Shown here piece by piece: positions 47,298-58,180 of a stretch of DNA of 64,000 nt. The stretch spans positions 52,097-116,096 of the forward strand of contig CAVRVX010000026.1 in the NCBI GenBank assembly GCA_963724735.1, in the 5' to 3' direction. Both the position numbers and the translations under genes were made by a program. Origin of the DNA: Rhodoplanes sp963724735. Lineage in GTDB: Bacteria > Pseudomonadota > Alphaproteobacteria > Rhizobiales > Xanthobacteraceae. Every line of letters starts with the position of its first letter. Position 1 is the stretch's first letter. The notes beneath the pieces are model-generated. The model worked only from the letters and a program-made list of their open reading frames with translations. It was not told the origin of the DNA and did not search any database.

Positions 47298-48890
47298 GTG
47301 TCGCGCGTGAGCGAGATCGCACCTCAGCTGCCTACGGATATCGAAGCGCTGCATGCGCTGGTCGCGACGGCGCGTGCGGAGCGGGACGCCGCGATCGCAG
47401 AGCGCGATCATGCGCTTTCGCAGATTGATCGCCTGCGGCATCTCCTGCGCCAATTGCAGCGTGCGCAATTCGGCCGGCGATCGGAGAAGCTCGATCCCGA
47501 GCAGCTGCTTCTGGCGCTCGAGGATATCGAGCAAGCCATTGCCGGCAATGAGGCCGACGACGACAAGAAGGACCCAGTGGCCGCACGGGGGCGCGGCGAA
47601 AAGCGCCGTGCCAATCGCGGCGCGCTTCCTGCACATCTGCCGCGCGTGGATGTGACGATCGAGCCCGGAGACACCAACTGCCCCTGCTGCAGGGCGCCGA
47701 TGCACGTGATCGGCGAGGAGACGTCGCAGCGGCTCGACGTGATCCCGGCGCAGTTCCGGGTGATCGTGACGCACCGTCCCAAATATGCTTGCCGGGCTTG
47801 CGAGGAGGCGGTGGTTCAGGCGCCGGCGCCGGAACGGCTGGTTAAGGGCGGGCTGCCGACCGAGGCGATGGTCGCCTATGTCCTGGTTGCCAAATACGCC
47901 TGGCATTTACCGCTCTATCGGCAAGCCCAGATGCTCCTCGCCCAAGGCCTCGACATCAAGCGCGCGGTCTTGGCGTTCTGGGTGGGCTATGCGGCAGCCG
48001 AGCTCAAGCCGCTCTATATTCGGCTCCGCGAACTCATTCTGGCCTCGGGTAAGATCGCGGTCGATGAGACCGTGGCGCCGGTGCTCGATCCTGGCCGCGG
48101 CCGCACCAAGAAAGGATATTTCTGGGCCATCGCTCGTGACGACCGGCCCTGGAGCGGCACCGACCCGCCTGCCGTCACCTACAGCTACGCTCCGGGTCGC
48201 GGCGCGGTCCACGCCCTGAAGCTGCTCGAGCACTATCGCGGCATCGTGCAGTGCGACGGATATGCCGCCTACAAGAGCATTGCCGACGCAGCGGGCGGCG
48301 AGGCGATCACGCTGGCTTTCTGCTGGGCCCACCTGCGACGCCGGTTCTTCGATATCGCCAAGGACGGCTCCGCTCCGATCGCCAGCGAAGCTCTCGAGCG
48401 CATCGCGGCGCTCTATGCGATCGAGAAGACGATCCGGGGGCACAGCTCCTGCGCGCGACGGGCAACGCGCCAGGAAAAGAGTAAGCCTCTCGTGCTGGCG
48501 CTCAAAAAGTGGTTCGAACAACAGCTCGCTCGTGTTTCGGCCAAGTCCGTAATCGCCGAAGCCATTCGCTACGCCTTGCACCATTGGGACGGACTTACTC
48601 GTTTCCTCGATGACGGACGCATCGAACTCGACACGAACGTCGTAGAAAGAAGCATCCGCCCCATTGTGCTCAATCGCAAGAACGCGCTCTTTGCCGGCCA
48701 CGATCAGGGGGCGGAGAACTGGGCCTGCATTGCTTCGCTCATCGAAACCTGCAAATTGCACGGTGTCGATCCGCAAGCCTACTTCACCGACGTCCTTACC
48801 AGGCTCGTCAATCTCTGGCCCGCCGCGCGTCTCGACGAGCTCATGCCCTGGGCCTGGGGCGCCGAGCGCTCCACCAAACTCGCGGCGTGA
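47298..48890 (+). CDS. tnpC: IS66 TnpC transposase
   Basis: A 530-residue transposase starting at GTG 47298. Leucine-rich coiled start (DRLRHLLRQLQRAQFGRRSE), zinc-binding CPCCRAPM and CRAC, catalytic residues in KIAVDETVAPV, IVQCDGYAAYK and LDTNVVERSIRPI. The C-terminal IS66 domain NWACIASLIETCKLHGVDPQ is complete. Likely functional. Confidence 0.95.
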   Translation: MSRVSEIAPQLPTDIEALHALVATARAERDAAIAERDHALSQIDRLRHLLRQLQRAQFGRRSEKLDPEQLLLALEDIEQAIAGNEADDDKKDPVAARGRGEKRRANRGALPAHLPRVDVTIEPGDTNCPCCRAPMHVIGEETSQRLDVIPAQFRVIVTHRPKYACRACEEAVVQAPAPERLVKGGLPTEAMVAYVLVAKYAWHLPLYRQAQMLLAQGLDIKRAVLAFWVGYAAAELKPLYIRLRELILASGKIAVDETVAPVLDPGRGRTKKGYFWAIARDDRPWSGTDPPAVTYSYAPGRGAVHALKLLEHYRGIVQCDGYAAYKSIADAAGGEAITLAFCWAHLRRRFFDIAKDGSAPIASEALERIAALYAIEKTIRGHSSCARRATRQEKSKPLVLALKKWFEQQLARVSAKSVIAEAIRYALHHWDGLTRFLDDGRIELDTNVVERSIRPIVLNRKNALFAGHDQGAENWACIASLIETCKLHGVDPQAYFTDVLTRLVNLWPAARLDELMPWAWGAERSTKLAA

Positions 48891-49250
48891 CAAGCCGAGT
48901 TGCGCCGCGGTCCCAGCAAAAAAAATCAAGCCGTCAAAGCCATGTGATCAGAGGACCGCTTACAAAATAGCGAGGAAATAAAAGACGAAAAGGCACCGAG
49001 CGGAATTGATGCCTTCAACGTCTCGTGTGCGTCGGGAGGGATTCAAACCCCGGGATTTCAAAAAACGAGGCAGGCGTAATCGGGCGCTGGGAATAAGGAT
49101 TATTGGCCTAATCACTCGACATGGCAAGCGAAACTCGCCGACGCATCGATGCCAGGCGACGCTCAAGGTTCGCCGAACCATCTCGGCGTCGACCCGGACG
49201 ACGAATTTTGCGAGTAGCAGGGGATACGGTTCGAATTGGTGCGAGTTAGA

Positions 49251-49601
49251 TCAGTCTTGCACGACCACTTCGAGGCTGACTTGCGTGACCCCGGAGAAGC
49301 CGAGCTCTCGCGCCGCCGCAGGCGTCACATCAATCACTCGGCCACGGACGAAGGGACCACGGTCGTTGATCCGCACCACGACTGAACGGCCGGTCTTGTG
49401 GTTGGTCACTCGCACCTTCGTCCCGAACGGCAACGACCGGTGTGCAGCGGTCAACCCCTGTGAGCCAGCATGTTCGCCGCTTGCAGTCCGACCACCGGCA
49501 TGCACGGAAGCAATACCAGATTGAGCTAATGATTCGGCGCTATAAGACAGCGCGACAGCGATCGCGCATAATCCCGCGACGAACGTGGTGGATTTGCGCA
49601 T
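49251..49601 (-). CDS. RlpA-like double-psi beta-barrel protein
   Basis: A 116-residue secreted protein: signal peptide ending near ESLAQSG, then the RlpA barrel with GQGLTAAHRSLPFGTKVRVT (here SQGLTAAHRSLPFGT), NHKTGRSVVVRINDRGPFV and GRVIDVTPAAARELGF. RlpA acts on naked glycan strands at septa or is a related barrel protein. No SPOR domain, so it is a short variant. It lies between IS66 and the CPR-like block and looks alphaproteobacterial. The gaps 48,972-49,250 and 49,602-49,877 hold no supported gene. Confidence 0.85.
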   Translation of the reverse strand: MRKSTTFVAGLCAIAVALSYSAESLAQSGIASVHAGGRTASGEHAGSQGLTAAHRSLPFGTKVRVTNHKTGRSVVVRINDRGPFVRGRVIDVTPAAARELGFSGVTQVSLEVVVQD

Positions 49602-49877
49602 TTTCTTGGCCCCCCTGATAATTGCGAGGCTGACGGTTTCTTAAAATTGCGTGTCGAATTATTGGTAATGAGGTGGCACTCATGCGCCTGAAAGCAAAAA
49701 TCGGCAGGACTGTTGCTTGTTGGCAACAAGCTGTGAGCGCGGAAGAGTTCAAGCAAAGCAGATTGGTGCTCACTGGGTGAGGCACCGATGTTTTGGCTCG
49801 GCGCGGCCAAGCAAAGATTTGCATCCTGGCAAAATTGCTCCCGACATGGCTCGTGAGCTCTGAGCTTCCAAGTCCCT

Positions 49878-50686
49878 CTATTGCTCCGTTGTTGTCCCGG
49901 AGACCGTTGCAGTACTCTCATTAGAAGAGGAATTTGAGTCAGGCGTTGTACTCGATGTCATTGTGTCAGTGTCGGCAGGTAGCACAGGGGTCGTTGTGGA
50001 CGTCTCTTCAACTGAAGGCGGATTTTCAGCAGTGGTTGTTGCTGAAGTTAGGTCAGTCGTAGGTGCATCGTTGGGAGTTGTCACTGTAGTCGTTACGTCG
50101 GTAGTCGTTGCCGTAGAATCTGTAACCGCAAGATCAGAATTAGACGGGACAGGATGATACGACTCCGCTGTAGATTTCCGCGGCATTGGTGCATTGGGCG
50201 TGGCGAGTGCCGCATACTCTTCGGGCGTGAGTTTAAATTCATATGTATTGCCATGTCCGTCATTGCAGTCAGTCCATGATTGCGTCCCGATCACTGTGGC
50301 TCCGGCCGCCGCATGCCCAGTAACGGTGTCGTACAGATCAGAGGTGTAGGCCATCGTGCATGTAAGTGATTTCGGTGGCGAGCTTGTCGCAATGGACGGG
50401 GACGTTGTGGCTGCATCAGAAGATGTGCTTATGGCGGTATTGAACGCGTTCGCAGTTTCATTTGCAATTGTATCTGTTGCGATAGTCAAGGTTGGCGTGG
50501 CCGAATCTGAACTGGTCGCCGTTGTTTGATTATCGTTTGTCGAAAGAGATCGAAGCGGGCGCGCTCGTCGCGTCGGATGTTACCGTTTGTGCCGCAATGA
50601 TCGTCGCCGTGCCCATAACGGCAACCGTTGCTAATCCGGCTAAAATCGAATACGCGCTACGTATTCGGTTACTTGAGCCCTCGCAT
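49878..50686 (-). pseudogene. Ser/Thr-rich secreted protein, frameshifted
   Basis: From ATG 50684-50686 a hydrophobic leader is read after one shift (SILAGLATVAVMGTATIIAA), then a second shift near 50,555 leads to the long frame. It holds a small folded part (SLTCTMAYTSDLYDTVTG, CNDGHGNTYEFKLTPEEY) and a very Thr/Ser/Pro-rich C-terminal tail. Low-complexity secreted proteins with this style are common in CPR genomes. Divergent from the giant RHS gene. Function unknown. Confidence 0.5.
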
Positions 50687-50826
50687 GCTTACAGTCTAGC
50701 ACCCCGGAGGTATTGGACAAGATTATCGTTGATTATTGTTGATAAGTGTCATTTTCCAAAAGGGGATAACTCCCTCAAGCGATTTCCGATTGTGTGGTAA
50801 CCTTGAAGCATACTCTTGATGGGGTC

Positions 50827-51496
50827 ATGCAAGTAAATATATTTTCTCGGCGACACAAAGATACTCTCAAAGTTGTTTCAGTTATTTTTATTCTTGCTAT
50901 CAATCTCGCGCCGGTGACAGCTGTGTTTGCCGCAGCATCAAGTAGTGATAGTTCAGGCTCAAGTATTGGAGATGCTTCCAGCAGTAGTGGCGCGCAAGCT
51001 ACGTCACCGACCGCTCCCGCGGCGGATGCTCCTTCTTTTAGTTTAGATGGCAATACCGCACCAGCTTCGGATAATCCTTCATCGCATCCCACTTCCGATT
51101 CTTCACAATCTCCATCGACACCACCACCTTCTTTGCCTTCGCCCCCTTCCGCTCCCAGTACTCCTTCTCCGACCGCCACAGGTCAGAATGTCTTTTCATA
51201 CCAATCTGCAACGCCGCAGGTTGACGGAGCGACCGGCGCTCTTACTCAAAAAATCCAGCTCGATATTCCTCCGGGGCGTAATGGAATGCAGCCGGACCTC
51301 TCTCTTATTTACAATAGCAGAAACACCGATCAAGACAGCATCGTTGGGTATGGATGGTCCTTGTCCATTCCATACATCGAGAGACTCAATAAGACAGGGT
51401 CGCAGGATATGTATGGTTCGAATGCATATTTTACGTCGTCGCTTGATGGAGAACTTGCAGTTGCCACGGGTACCGCGTTGCTGCACTGCAACCACA
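50827..51496 (+). pseudogene. Giant SpvB/RHS protein, part 1: signal peptide and SpvB domain
   Basis: First part of a roughly 3,000-residue surface or secreted protein now broken by IS1595 and frameshifts (overall 50827-61243). ATG 50827 opens a signal peptide ending near VTAVFAAASS; a Ser/Pro linker follows. Then comes the SpvB/TcaC-type start: YQSATPQVDGATGALTQKIQ, IPPGRNGMQPDLSLIYNSR, SIVGYGWSLSIPYIERLNK. This architecture typifies the B component of toxin-complex/RHS shells that encapsulate a C-terminal toxin. GTG 50794 is an alternative start. Confidence 0.75.
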
Positions 51497-52312
51497 TCTA
51501 CCGTGAGCGTCCTCGTCGTCGGCGGCGGAGGAGGCGGAGGTATTGAAAGGCGGTCGGCGGTGGCGGTGGAGGAGGTGGTGTCTACAACCTCTGCACTCTA
51601 CAATGTCTGCAGGCTACGCATTCTGTCGTTGGCGGTGGTGCAGGTGGCGCATCTGACCTGCAGGCGGCTAGATCAATGGAGGTCACACTCAGTCATTTCA
51701 ATTCAGGACGATATTACTGCTATAGGAGGAGGTGGTGGAGGCGCATACTTGGCTGCCGACAACGGCAGAAATGGCGGCAGGCGGTGGCGGTGCAGGGCAA
51801 ACACGGCGGGACACGGATACTGGCAGGTGGACAAACGGAGGAATTATATGATGCAACAGTTACGAGCGTGGTGGCGGAGGTGGTGGCGGAGCTGGTGCTA
51901 ACGGTATTCATTCTGCGAATCGGGAACCGAACGGTGGCAATGGCGGTGATTGGTGTCAATCGTATCGGCCATCACAGGTTCACTGATCACGTGCGGTGGC
52001 GGCGGAGGTGGTGCAGGATTTAACACACGATACGTATTAGGGGCAGGTGGTGCGGGAGGAGGAGGAAAAGGTGGCGTGAATGGTACATATCCGACCAGCG
52101 CAGGGACGGCAAATACAGGCGGCGGTGGCGGTGGGCGAAGTTGGAACATGCGTCCAACCGGTGGCAATGGAGGCTCCGGTGTTGTCATCATCAGCTATCC
52201 CACCGCATCAGCGTCCAGCAACACTTGCGGAGGAACGACGACAACCACAGGAACAAATACGGTTTGTACTTACACTTCGAGCGGGACGTTTACGGTGGCG
52301 CGTCACGTATCA
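51497..52312 (+). repeat. Glycine-rich module 1 inserted in the RHS protein
   Basis: Begins TVSVLVVGGGGGGG and ends GGNGGSGVVIISYPT followed by CGGTTTTTGTNTVCTYTSSG. It interrupts the SpvB domain between ELAVATGT and the FGTYTYASSTNSWIMYDKNG segment. Several frameshifts lie in its G-rich centre. The signature 71-base end (52226-52296) recurs at 57153-57223 and 58889-58959. Confidence 0.7.
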
Positions 52313-53743
52313 ACGGTAACTCCGATCAACTATCTGCCCGCATTGATGACGGCTCGTTTCGGTACATATACGTATGCGAGCTCAACCAATTCATGGATAA
52401 TGTATGACAAAAATGGACGCAATACCTTTTTGGAACAACCACCCAAAGCCAGCAGAGTGCCACGACGAGTCCGAGCAATGTGTACAAATGGATGCTTGAG
52501 AAAGTTACCGATACGAATGGAAACTATGTGCGTTATGTGTACAACAAAGATGGCAATCAGATATACCCGTACCAGATCATATATACCGGCAATGGTTCGA
52601 CCGACGGTCCGATGACCATCACCTTTGCGACTTCGACGCGACCGGATAAGGTGGTGAGTTTCAAAGGTGGTTTCGAAGAGGATACCAACTACCGTATATC
52701 GCAGATAACCGCTGCGGTGAATGCCAGCACGGTTCGTCAATATAATCTCTCGTACACAACAGGGAATAATGGCAATCGATCCCTCCTCTCGTCGATCCAA
52801 GAAAATGGATATGACGACAATAATGTCCAGACATCGCTGCCTGCGATGACATTTAGCTATGTAAGTTCATCGACATCCTTTGCGACAACAACAGGCTCAG
52901 GTATCGTCAATGGTGACCCATATCTGGCAGCCGACGTGAACGGCGATGGTCAAAACGATTCTACCAATATTGAATGTGTTTCAGGCTCAGGACCCGAGAA
53001 CGGGTACATATACCCAGACGGCGCGACGAGCACCACCTTTACACCGCCACAGGTCAATAATCTCTGTTGGTCCTCTGGTACCACAGGCAACGGTGCTTTA
53101 AATGAAACAGGTACGCGGTTCGTAGATGTGAACGCTGATGGGAAAGCGGATATAGTTCAAAGTTCATATTCTACGACAACACGCACACTGTTAATAAACT
53201 CTATATCAATACCTATGCCACTTCGACCGGATGGACCGCTACTACCACATGGACCGGAGTTATCCCGACTTTTGTTCTATTGCCCGCCTACCTACACGAC
53301 TGGCTTTTTTGGTGACGTGAATGGTGACGGCCTCCCGGACTATGTAATAGCGCTCGCATCATCGACCGGACAAATCGTCGTTGAATGGTGCGTATTTCGG
53401 CAATGGGTCAGCATGGAATTCTGCAACAACGACGCCATTCATTCCCGTAAAAAATGTGCCGACCGGCTCATCGGACTGTACCGCCTCGCAGTTATTCGAT
53501 GTCAATGGCGATGGTCTCGCCGACTGGGTATTCACCGATGGTACGAGTACCTATACTCATCTAAATACAGGAACGGCATGGAATTCCACTCCAGACCCGC
53601 GCTGGACCTTATCTACAAGCACCGTTTATATATCGGGCGGCAATTGTTACGACCGAGGAATGCGTTTTGTAGATATAAACGGAGATGGACTTCCGGATTT
53701 TGTCCGCTCGTACAGAGTTTCGGCTTCAGCAGGACTTCCCGAG
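52313..53743 (+). pseudogene. Giant SpvB/RHS protein, part 2: SpvB end and FG-GAP repeats
   Basis: Reads YKWMLEKVTDTNGNYVRYVY, NYRISQITAAVNASTVRQYN, then calcium-binding FG-GAP/VCBS-type blades: DVNGDGQNDST, DVNADGKADIV, GDVNGDGLPDYV, DVNGDGLADWVF and DINGDGLPDFV. Frames change near 52,430, 53,200 and 53,390. The part stops at the IS1595 insertion; the frame continues in phase after it at PEVATSQFVYLNTGNG. Confidence 0.75.
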
Positions 53744-54940
53744 GTGGCTTATCCCGTTGACTCAGGCTCGTCTATATATATAGTGGCTATGCCGGTTTGA
53801 TGGGTTGATCTCGTCTGACGCCCTGTGCGGGCGGCGCGCCGTCCTGGCGCATTCGGGTGGCGGTCTTGCTGCGGCGCGGCGCACGCCTGAGCGTTTCAGC
53901 ACGCTTGCGAGGATTGTCTCGTTTGACGATATCCCAATAGCTCGCCGGCTCGTAATGTGCGGCGAGCCCAAGCAGGGCTTCAAATGAAACATGCCGGTGG
54001 AAGCGGCGATTGTAGCGAAAAACGAATTCATTGAGATACGTGTCGACGTGCTTGCGGCGTAGGCCGTGATATGTGCCGAGGCTCCATCGTTTCATCAACG
54101 AGAAAGCGCGATGGATCCACGGCAAGACAATGTGGCCCGCCATCTTGCCGACGATGCGTGGATCGTGCCGATAGCCGGTCAATCCCGGATAGGACGCGTG
54201 GCCATCGGTAATCAGCGTGGTTCCGCGCTTCACGTTGGCCTTTACGAAAGCTTCGATCGACCTGGCGGAATTGTTGGCGATCATGGCAAGGCGGATGCGG
54301 CCAGAACGTGTATCGAGGTATTTGGCGTGCTTGCGTCGCGGCCTAGCGTGATTGACGCCGCGATCGATGACCTCGACGGCCCCGATGACGAGGATTTTGC
54401 CGGCATTGCCGGGTTCGAAGAACGCGTCGCCCTCACGGAAGGGAATTTCCGCTTGATCGACTTCGACGACCCCCTCCAGTGGTTCGCGATCCGGATCGAC
54501 CATCGATCGTCGCAACTTCTGCGTCAGCAGCCAGGCGGTCTTGTAGGTGACGCCGAGTTGGTCCTCCAATTGTCGCGCCGACATACCGTTGGAATGCGCC
54601 GCCATGAGATGCGCGGCCCAAAACCATGCCGTCAGCGGCAGCTTGGAGCGATGCATCGCCGTGCCCGCCGTGATCGAGGTTTGTCGACCACAATCAAGGC
54701 ACTCGTACAAACGCGGTCGGCTTTTCAGCACCGCCGCGCGGCGTCCGCTGCAGCCAGGGCAGATGAAACCGTCCGGCCAGCGTCGTTTGAACAAGAACGC
54801 AACGCAGCTCGCTTCGTCAGAAAATGCCTTCTGGAATTCGGAAAGCGAGCGCGCCCTAGCCATCGGGATGTCCTGGCGACCTCACGCGGCCGACCTCACA
54901 ACACTACATCTAGAGCGACCTAGTCAACGGGATAAGCCAC
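53744..54940 (-). mobile_element. IS1595-family insertion sequence inside the RHS gene
   Basis: A 1,197-base element with 19-base ends GTGGCTTATCCCGTTGACT in inverted orientation. It is flanked by the perfect 8-base duplication TTCCCGAG (53736-53743 and 54941-54948). Removing element and one duplication restores the host reading frame. It shares both ends with the mini-element at 23,559. Confidence 0.95.
53787..54863 (-). CDS. IS1595 family transposase
   Basis: A 358-residue intact transposase. N-terminal zinc ribbon: FICPGCSG and LYECLDCGRQTSITAGTAMH. The ISXO2-like catalytic domain has GVVEVDQAEI (first Asp), TTLITDGHASYPGL (second Asp) and LNEFVFRYNRRFHRHVSFEA (third position). The C-terminal tail is basic. 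GC and codon use match the alphaproteobacterial part of the window rather than its host gene. Likely active. Confidence 0.92.
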   Translation of the reverse strand: MARARSLSEFQKAFSDEASCVAFLFKRRWPDGFICPGCSGRRAAVLKSRPRLYECLDCGRQTSITAGTAMHRSKLPLTAWFWAAHLMAAHSNGMSARQLEDQLGVTYKTAWLLTQKLRRSMVDPDREPLEGVVEVDQAEIPFREGDAFFEPGNAGKILVIGAVEVIDRGVNHARPRRKHAKYLDTRSGRIRLAMIANNSARSIEAFVKANVKRGTTLITDGHASYPGLTGYRHDPRIVGKMAGHIVLPWIHRAFSLMKRWSLGTYHGLRRKHVDTYLNEFVFRYNRRFHRHVSFEALLGLAAHYEPASYWDIVKRDNPRKRAETLRRAPRRSKTATRMRQDGAPPAQGVRRDQPIKPA

Positions 54941-54948
54941 TTCCCGAG

Positions 54949-56435
54949 GTCGCCACGTCTCAATTCGTGTATCTCAATACGGGCAATGGGTGGGCAACGA
55001 GCACCGGGTATACGCTCCCGTATGTCATTTCCAACACGAGTGGATCGACGGTTACGTATGCCCAACTGGCAAACTATCTGGGGAATGGGCAGCAGTATCA
55101 GGATGTTTTATCGACCATAACCTATCCGAAAGGCGGCAGCACGAGCGCCACGTACGGCTATACGACCCAATCGAAAGCGAATCCGCAACTCCCATACAGC
55201 CTCCTCGTCGTCACAAAGCTTATGAATAATCCCGGTATTGGCACAAGTGCAGAAAACGATTACTCATACGCTGGAGGGCTCCAATATCTGCCATCCAACG
55301 TATACGACCGGAAGTTCGCAGGATTTGCCTCGACCACCAATACGAATTCCGATGGAATGACGGTTACGTATTACAGTCAGGGGGCGACATCCACATCCCT
55401 TGGTGATCAGATCGATGGATACGCCAGCTCAACCATCCGTTCCGCACAGACGTTCTTACTCCTTCAGGCAGTTTAGTACAGAAGACATTCTTCCAGTGGA
55501 GTGCTGTCGGGCACGGGAATAGTCAGTTTGCAGGTCTCACCCGTCAGCTTGAGCAAGACTATGCAAGCAGTGGGTCGCATCAGGATAAAGCTACGGACTA
55601 TGTATATTCCAGTACGACGGATGACCTTATCCAAGTCAAAAACTATGGAGCAGTGACCGGAAATTCGGACGGCACGTTCACCGACATCTCAGGCGACTCT
55701 CGTACCACCAGCATCACATACACCGCCAGTAGCTCGGTGAATCTGAGTCTGCCTATTGAGAAAACGGCACTCGATAACAGCGGGGCCACGACAACCGATA
55801 CCCTCCTCTTCTACGATTCTCTCCCTCTCGGCCAGATCGGCGCCGGAAATCAGACCGAAGAAAAAGATTGGATCACCGGTACAACATACGCGTCTTCTAC
55901 CAAGACTTACAATTTGTTCGGGCTCGTAGCCACCTCGACTGATCGTAATGGGAGTGCGACCACGTTTAACTATGACTCCTTGAATCTCTATCCCGCAACG
56001 ACCACGAATGCGTTGTCGCAATCCACGACGTACACGTATGAATACTCAAATGGAAAATTCAAGAAGGTCACGAATCCCAACCGCGGCATTGTAAATAACA
56101 TATACGACGGCATCGGTAGACCCATTGAGGGCGACCAGTCAAATCTTGCTAATCCGTCAATACTCGCCACAAGCACCACATATCAATTCAGCGATAATCC
56201 TTCGATTGCGCCCCCGTATATTCTTAAGACAGATTTTCTTAACAATGCGACCTCGACGTATACATACGATATTTACGACGGGCTCGATCGACTGATCGAG
56301 GAGCAAAAATCCACGGAAACCAGCGGAACATCAAGCGTAACTAATTTGACATATAACACTGTTGGGGAACTTGCCTCGCAAAGCCTGCCGTACTTCATTG
56401 TGAATACTTCAACCTCAACAAACTCCACTGACTCT
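54949..56435 (+). pseudogene. Giant SpvB/RHS protein, part 3: TcdB-like middle and RHS start
   Basis: Continues from part 2 with YLGNGQQYQDVLSTITYPKG, YSYAGGLQYLPSNVYDRKFA (toxin-complex B middle), then after a shift near 55,440 TRQLEQDYASSGSHQDKATD and early YD repeats such as TFNYDSLNLYPATTTNALSQ and TYTYDIYDGLDRLIEEQKS. About 490 residues. Confidence 0.72.
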
Positions 56436-57229
56436 CGACTTTCTTCTCGTTGGAGGGGGCGGTCAAGGTGGGGAGGATGGCGGTGGCGGTGGCGGTGCTG
56501 GCGGTGTTCTTGAAAAGGACTCATATTCTATTGCGGCAGGTTCTTATAATGTTGTAATTGGCGCCGGTGGCACCAGCACACAATCTGACCCACAGGTAGG
56601 AGCAAACGGTGGCAATACGACTTTTGATTCCATTACTGCGTATGGCGGCGGTGGCGGCGGAAGTTGAATGACCAATATGGAGGAAACGGAGGCAGCGGCG
56701 GAGGGGCGGGTCAGAAAATCCCTCTCCCCGCAACAGGTACACACTATGGAACAGGGACCGCGGGACAAGGGAACAATGGGGGAGAATATAATGGAGGATC
56801 AGGTTTTTCAAATTCAGCCGGCGGTGGCGGAGCGGGTGCCGTGGGCCAAGAGTTCTGGAAACAATTACGGAGGAAAAGGAGGAGATGGGGTATTTAAGTT
56901 CAATCACGGGAATAGCAATTTATTACGGCGGCGGCGGGGGTGGCCCTAAAGGAACTGGAACTAATGGAATAGGCGGTCTCGGCGGTGGAGGAGACGGGGC
57001 GATTGACGGCTCACATGACGGAAGTCAAGGCACTAACGGACATTGGCGGAGGTGGTGGTGGAGATTGGGGCGGCGGCACGCACCACGGCGGCAGCGGCGG
57101 CTCGGGGGTTGTAATTATCAGATATCCTACGGAGTTAGTGTCCAGCTATACCTGTGGAGGAAGTACGACAACCAATGGAGCTAGTACGGTCTGTACGTTC
57201 GCTTCGAGCGGAACGTTTACGGTTTCGGG
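56436..57229 (+). repeat. Glycine-rich module 2
   Basis: Starts DFLLVGGGGQGGE-like in a shifted frame, runs through poly-Gly blocks (YGGGGGGPKGTG, GGGGGDWGGGTHHGG) and ends GSGVVIIRYPTELVSSYT with CGGSTTTNGASTVCTFASSG and TFTV. Multiple frameshifts. It interrupts the RHS repeat region. Confidence 0.68.
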
Positions 57230-58180
57230 CTCCCTCTTTTCACGTGTGAGTCCTGCCGATGCCCTACTAACTAGGTACACGTACGACCCTCTCGGACGCA
57301 CCATAACGACGGCCAATGCCGTCGGGACCACGACCAACACGTACAGAGCTTGGACGACAACGACAACCGACCCGAATGGTGAAATCAAAGATTCAGTACT
57401 TGATGCATATAATAATCTCTCACAAGTCGTTGAGCATGGGACAGCTTCAAACGCCACTACCACCTACACGTACGATGCGGCAAATAATCTAACCAACATC
57501 ACTGATGCTTTAAGTAACGTCCGCAATTTCACATATGATGGTCTTGGGAATCGCCTCACTGGGCAGGACCTTCACGCGAGCGGCGACGCTACTTTTGGCA
57601 CATGGTTGTACAGTTACGACGACGCGGGGAACCTTGCTTCCAGTACTGATCCAAAGGGTCAAAATATCGTTCACGCATACGACGCCTTGAATCGCCCACT
57701 CACGGAATCTTGGGTCGGCCACGGGACCCAGATCACCAATACCTATGATTCATGCACCAACGGCATCGGACTTCTGTGTAGTGCATCAAGCACCGCCGCT
57801 CTCGATACCAACATATACGACGTGCTCGGTCATACGGTAGGAGCTACGACGACCATTGGTGGAACAGGCTACGGTCTCCGATATAGCTACGACCGGCAAG
57901 GCAACGTCACGAATGTGACGAATTATGCAAACAACACTCAGCTAGCATACACCTACAACACCGCCGGACTCGTGAGTGCTGTAAATAGAACGATCGCAAG
58001 CTCGACCTCGCTCATTGCCTCGATGTTCAATTATTCACCGATCAATCAGGTCGGTCAGGTGATCTTAGGTTCCGGCGCTTCGACGACGTACTCATATGAT
58101 TCGTCAGCACTATACCGGCTGACGCGTATCCTCACGCTTGGAGCCGCTCCCACCACGCTTGCCGCAACAACATCTCCCGT
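57230..58180 (+). pseudogene. Giant SpvB/RHS protein, part 4: RHS repeats
   Basis: A run of YD repeats in one frame: TRYTYDPLGRTITTANAVGT, TYTYDAANNLTNITDALSN, NFTYDGLGNRLTGQDL, WLYSYDDAGNLASSTDPKGQ, LRYSYDRQGNVTNVTNYAN. These build the spiralling RHS barrel. Uninterrupted for about 315 residues. Confidence 0.8.

Larger units (their letters stand above)
46390..48963 (+). mobile_element. IS66-family insertion sequence
   Basis: A 2,574-base element with ends GTAAGCGGTGCTGCG and, complementary at the right, GTAAGCGGTCCTCTG. Flanked by the perfect 8-base duplication AAAATAGC (46382-46389 and 48964-48971), as expected for IS66. It carries tnpA, tnpB and tnpC. Confidence 0.93.

Noticed and set aside
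47907..48929. 340-codon minus-strand frame inside IS66 tnpC
   Set aside because: It is antisense to an intact transposase with all catalytic motifs.
48990..49070. Possible tRNA T-arm and acceptor remnant (GGATTCAAACCCC) next to IS66, as an attachment site
   Set aside because: The stem has mismatches, position 56 is not C on the coding strand, and no matching 5' half or CCA was found.
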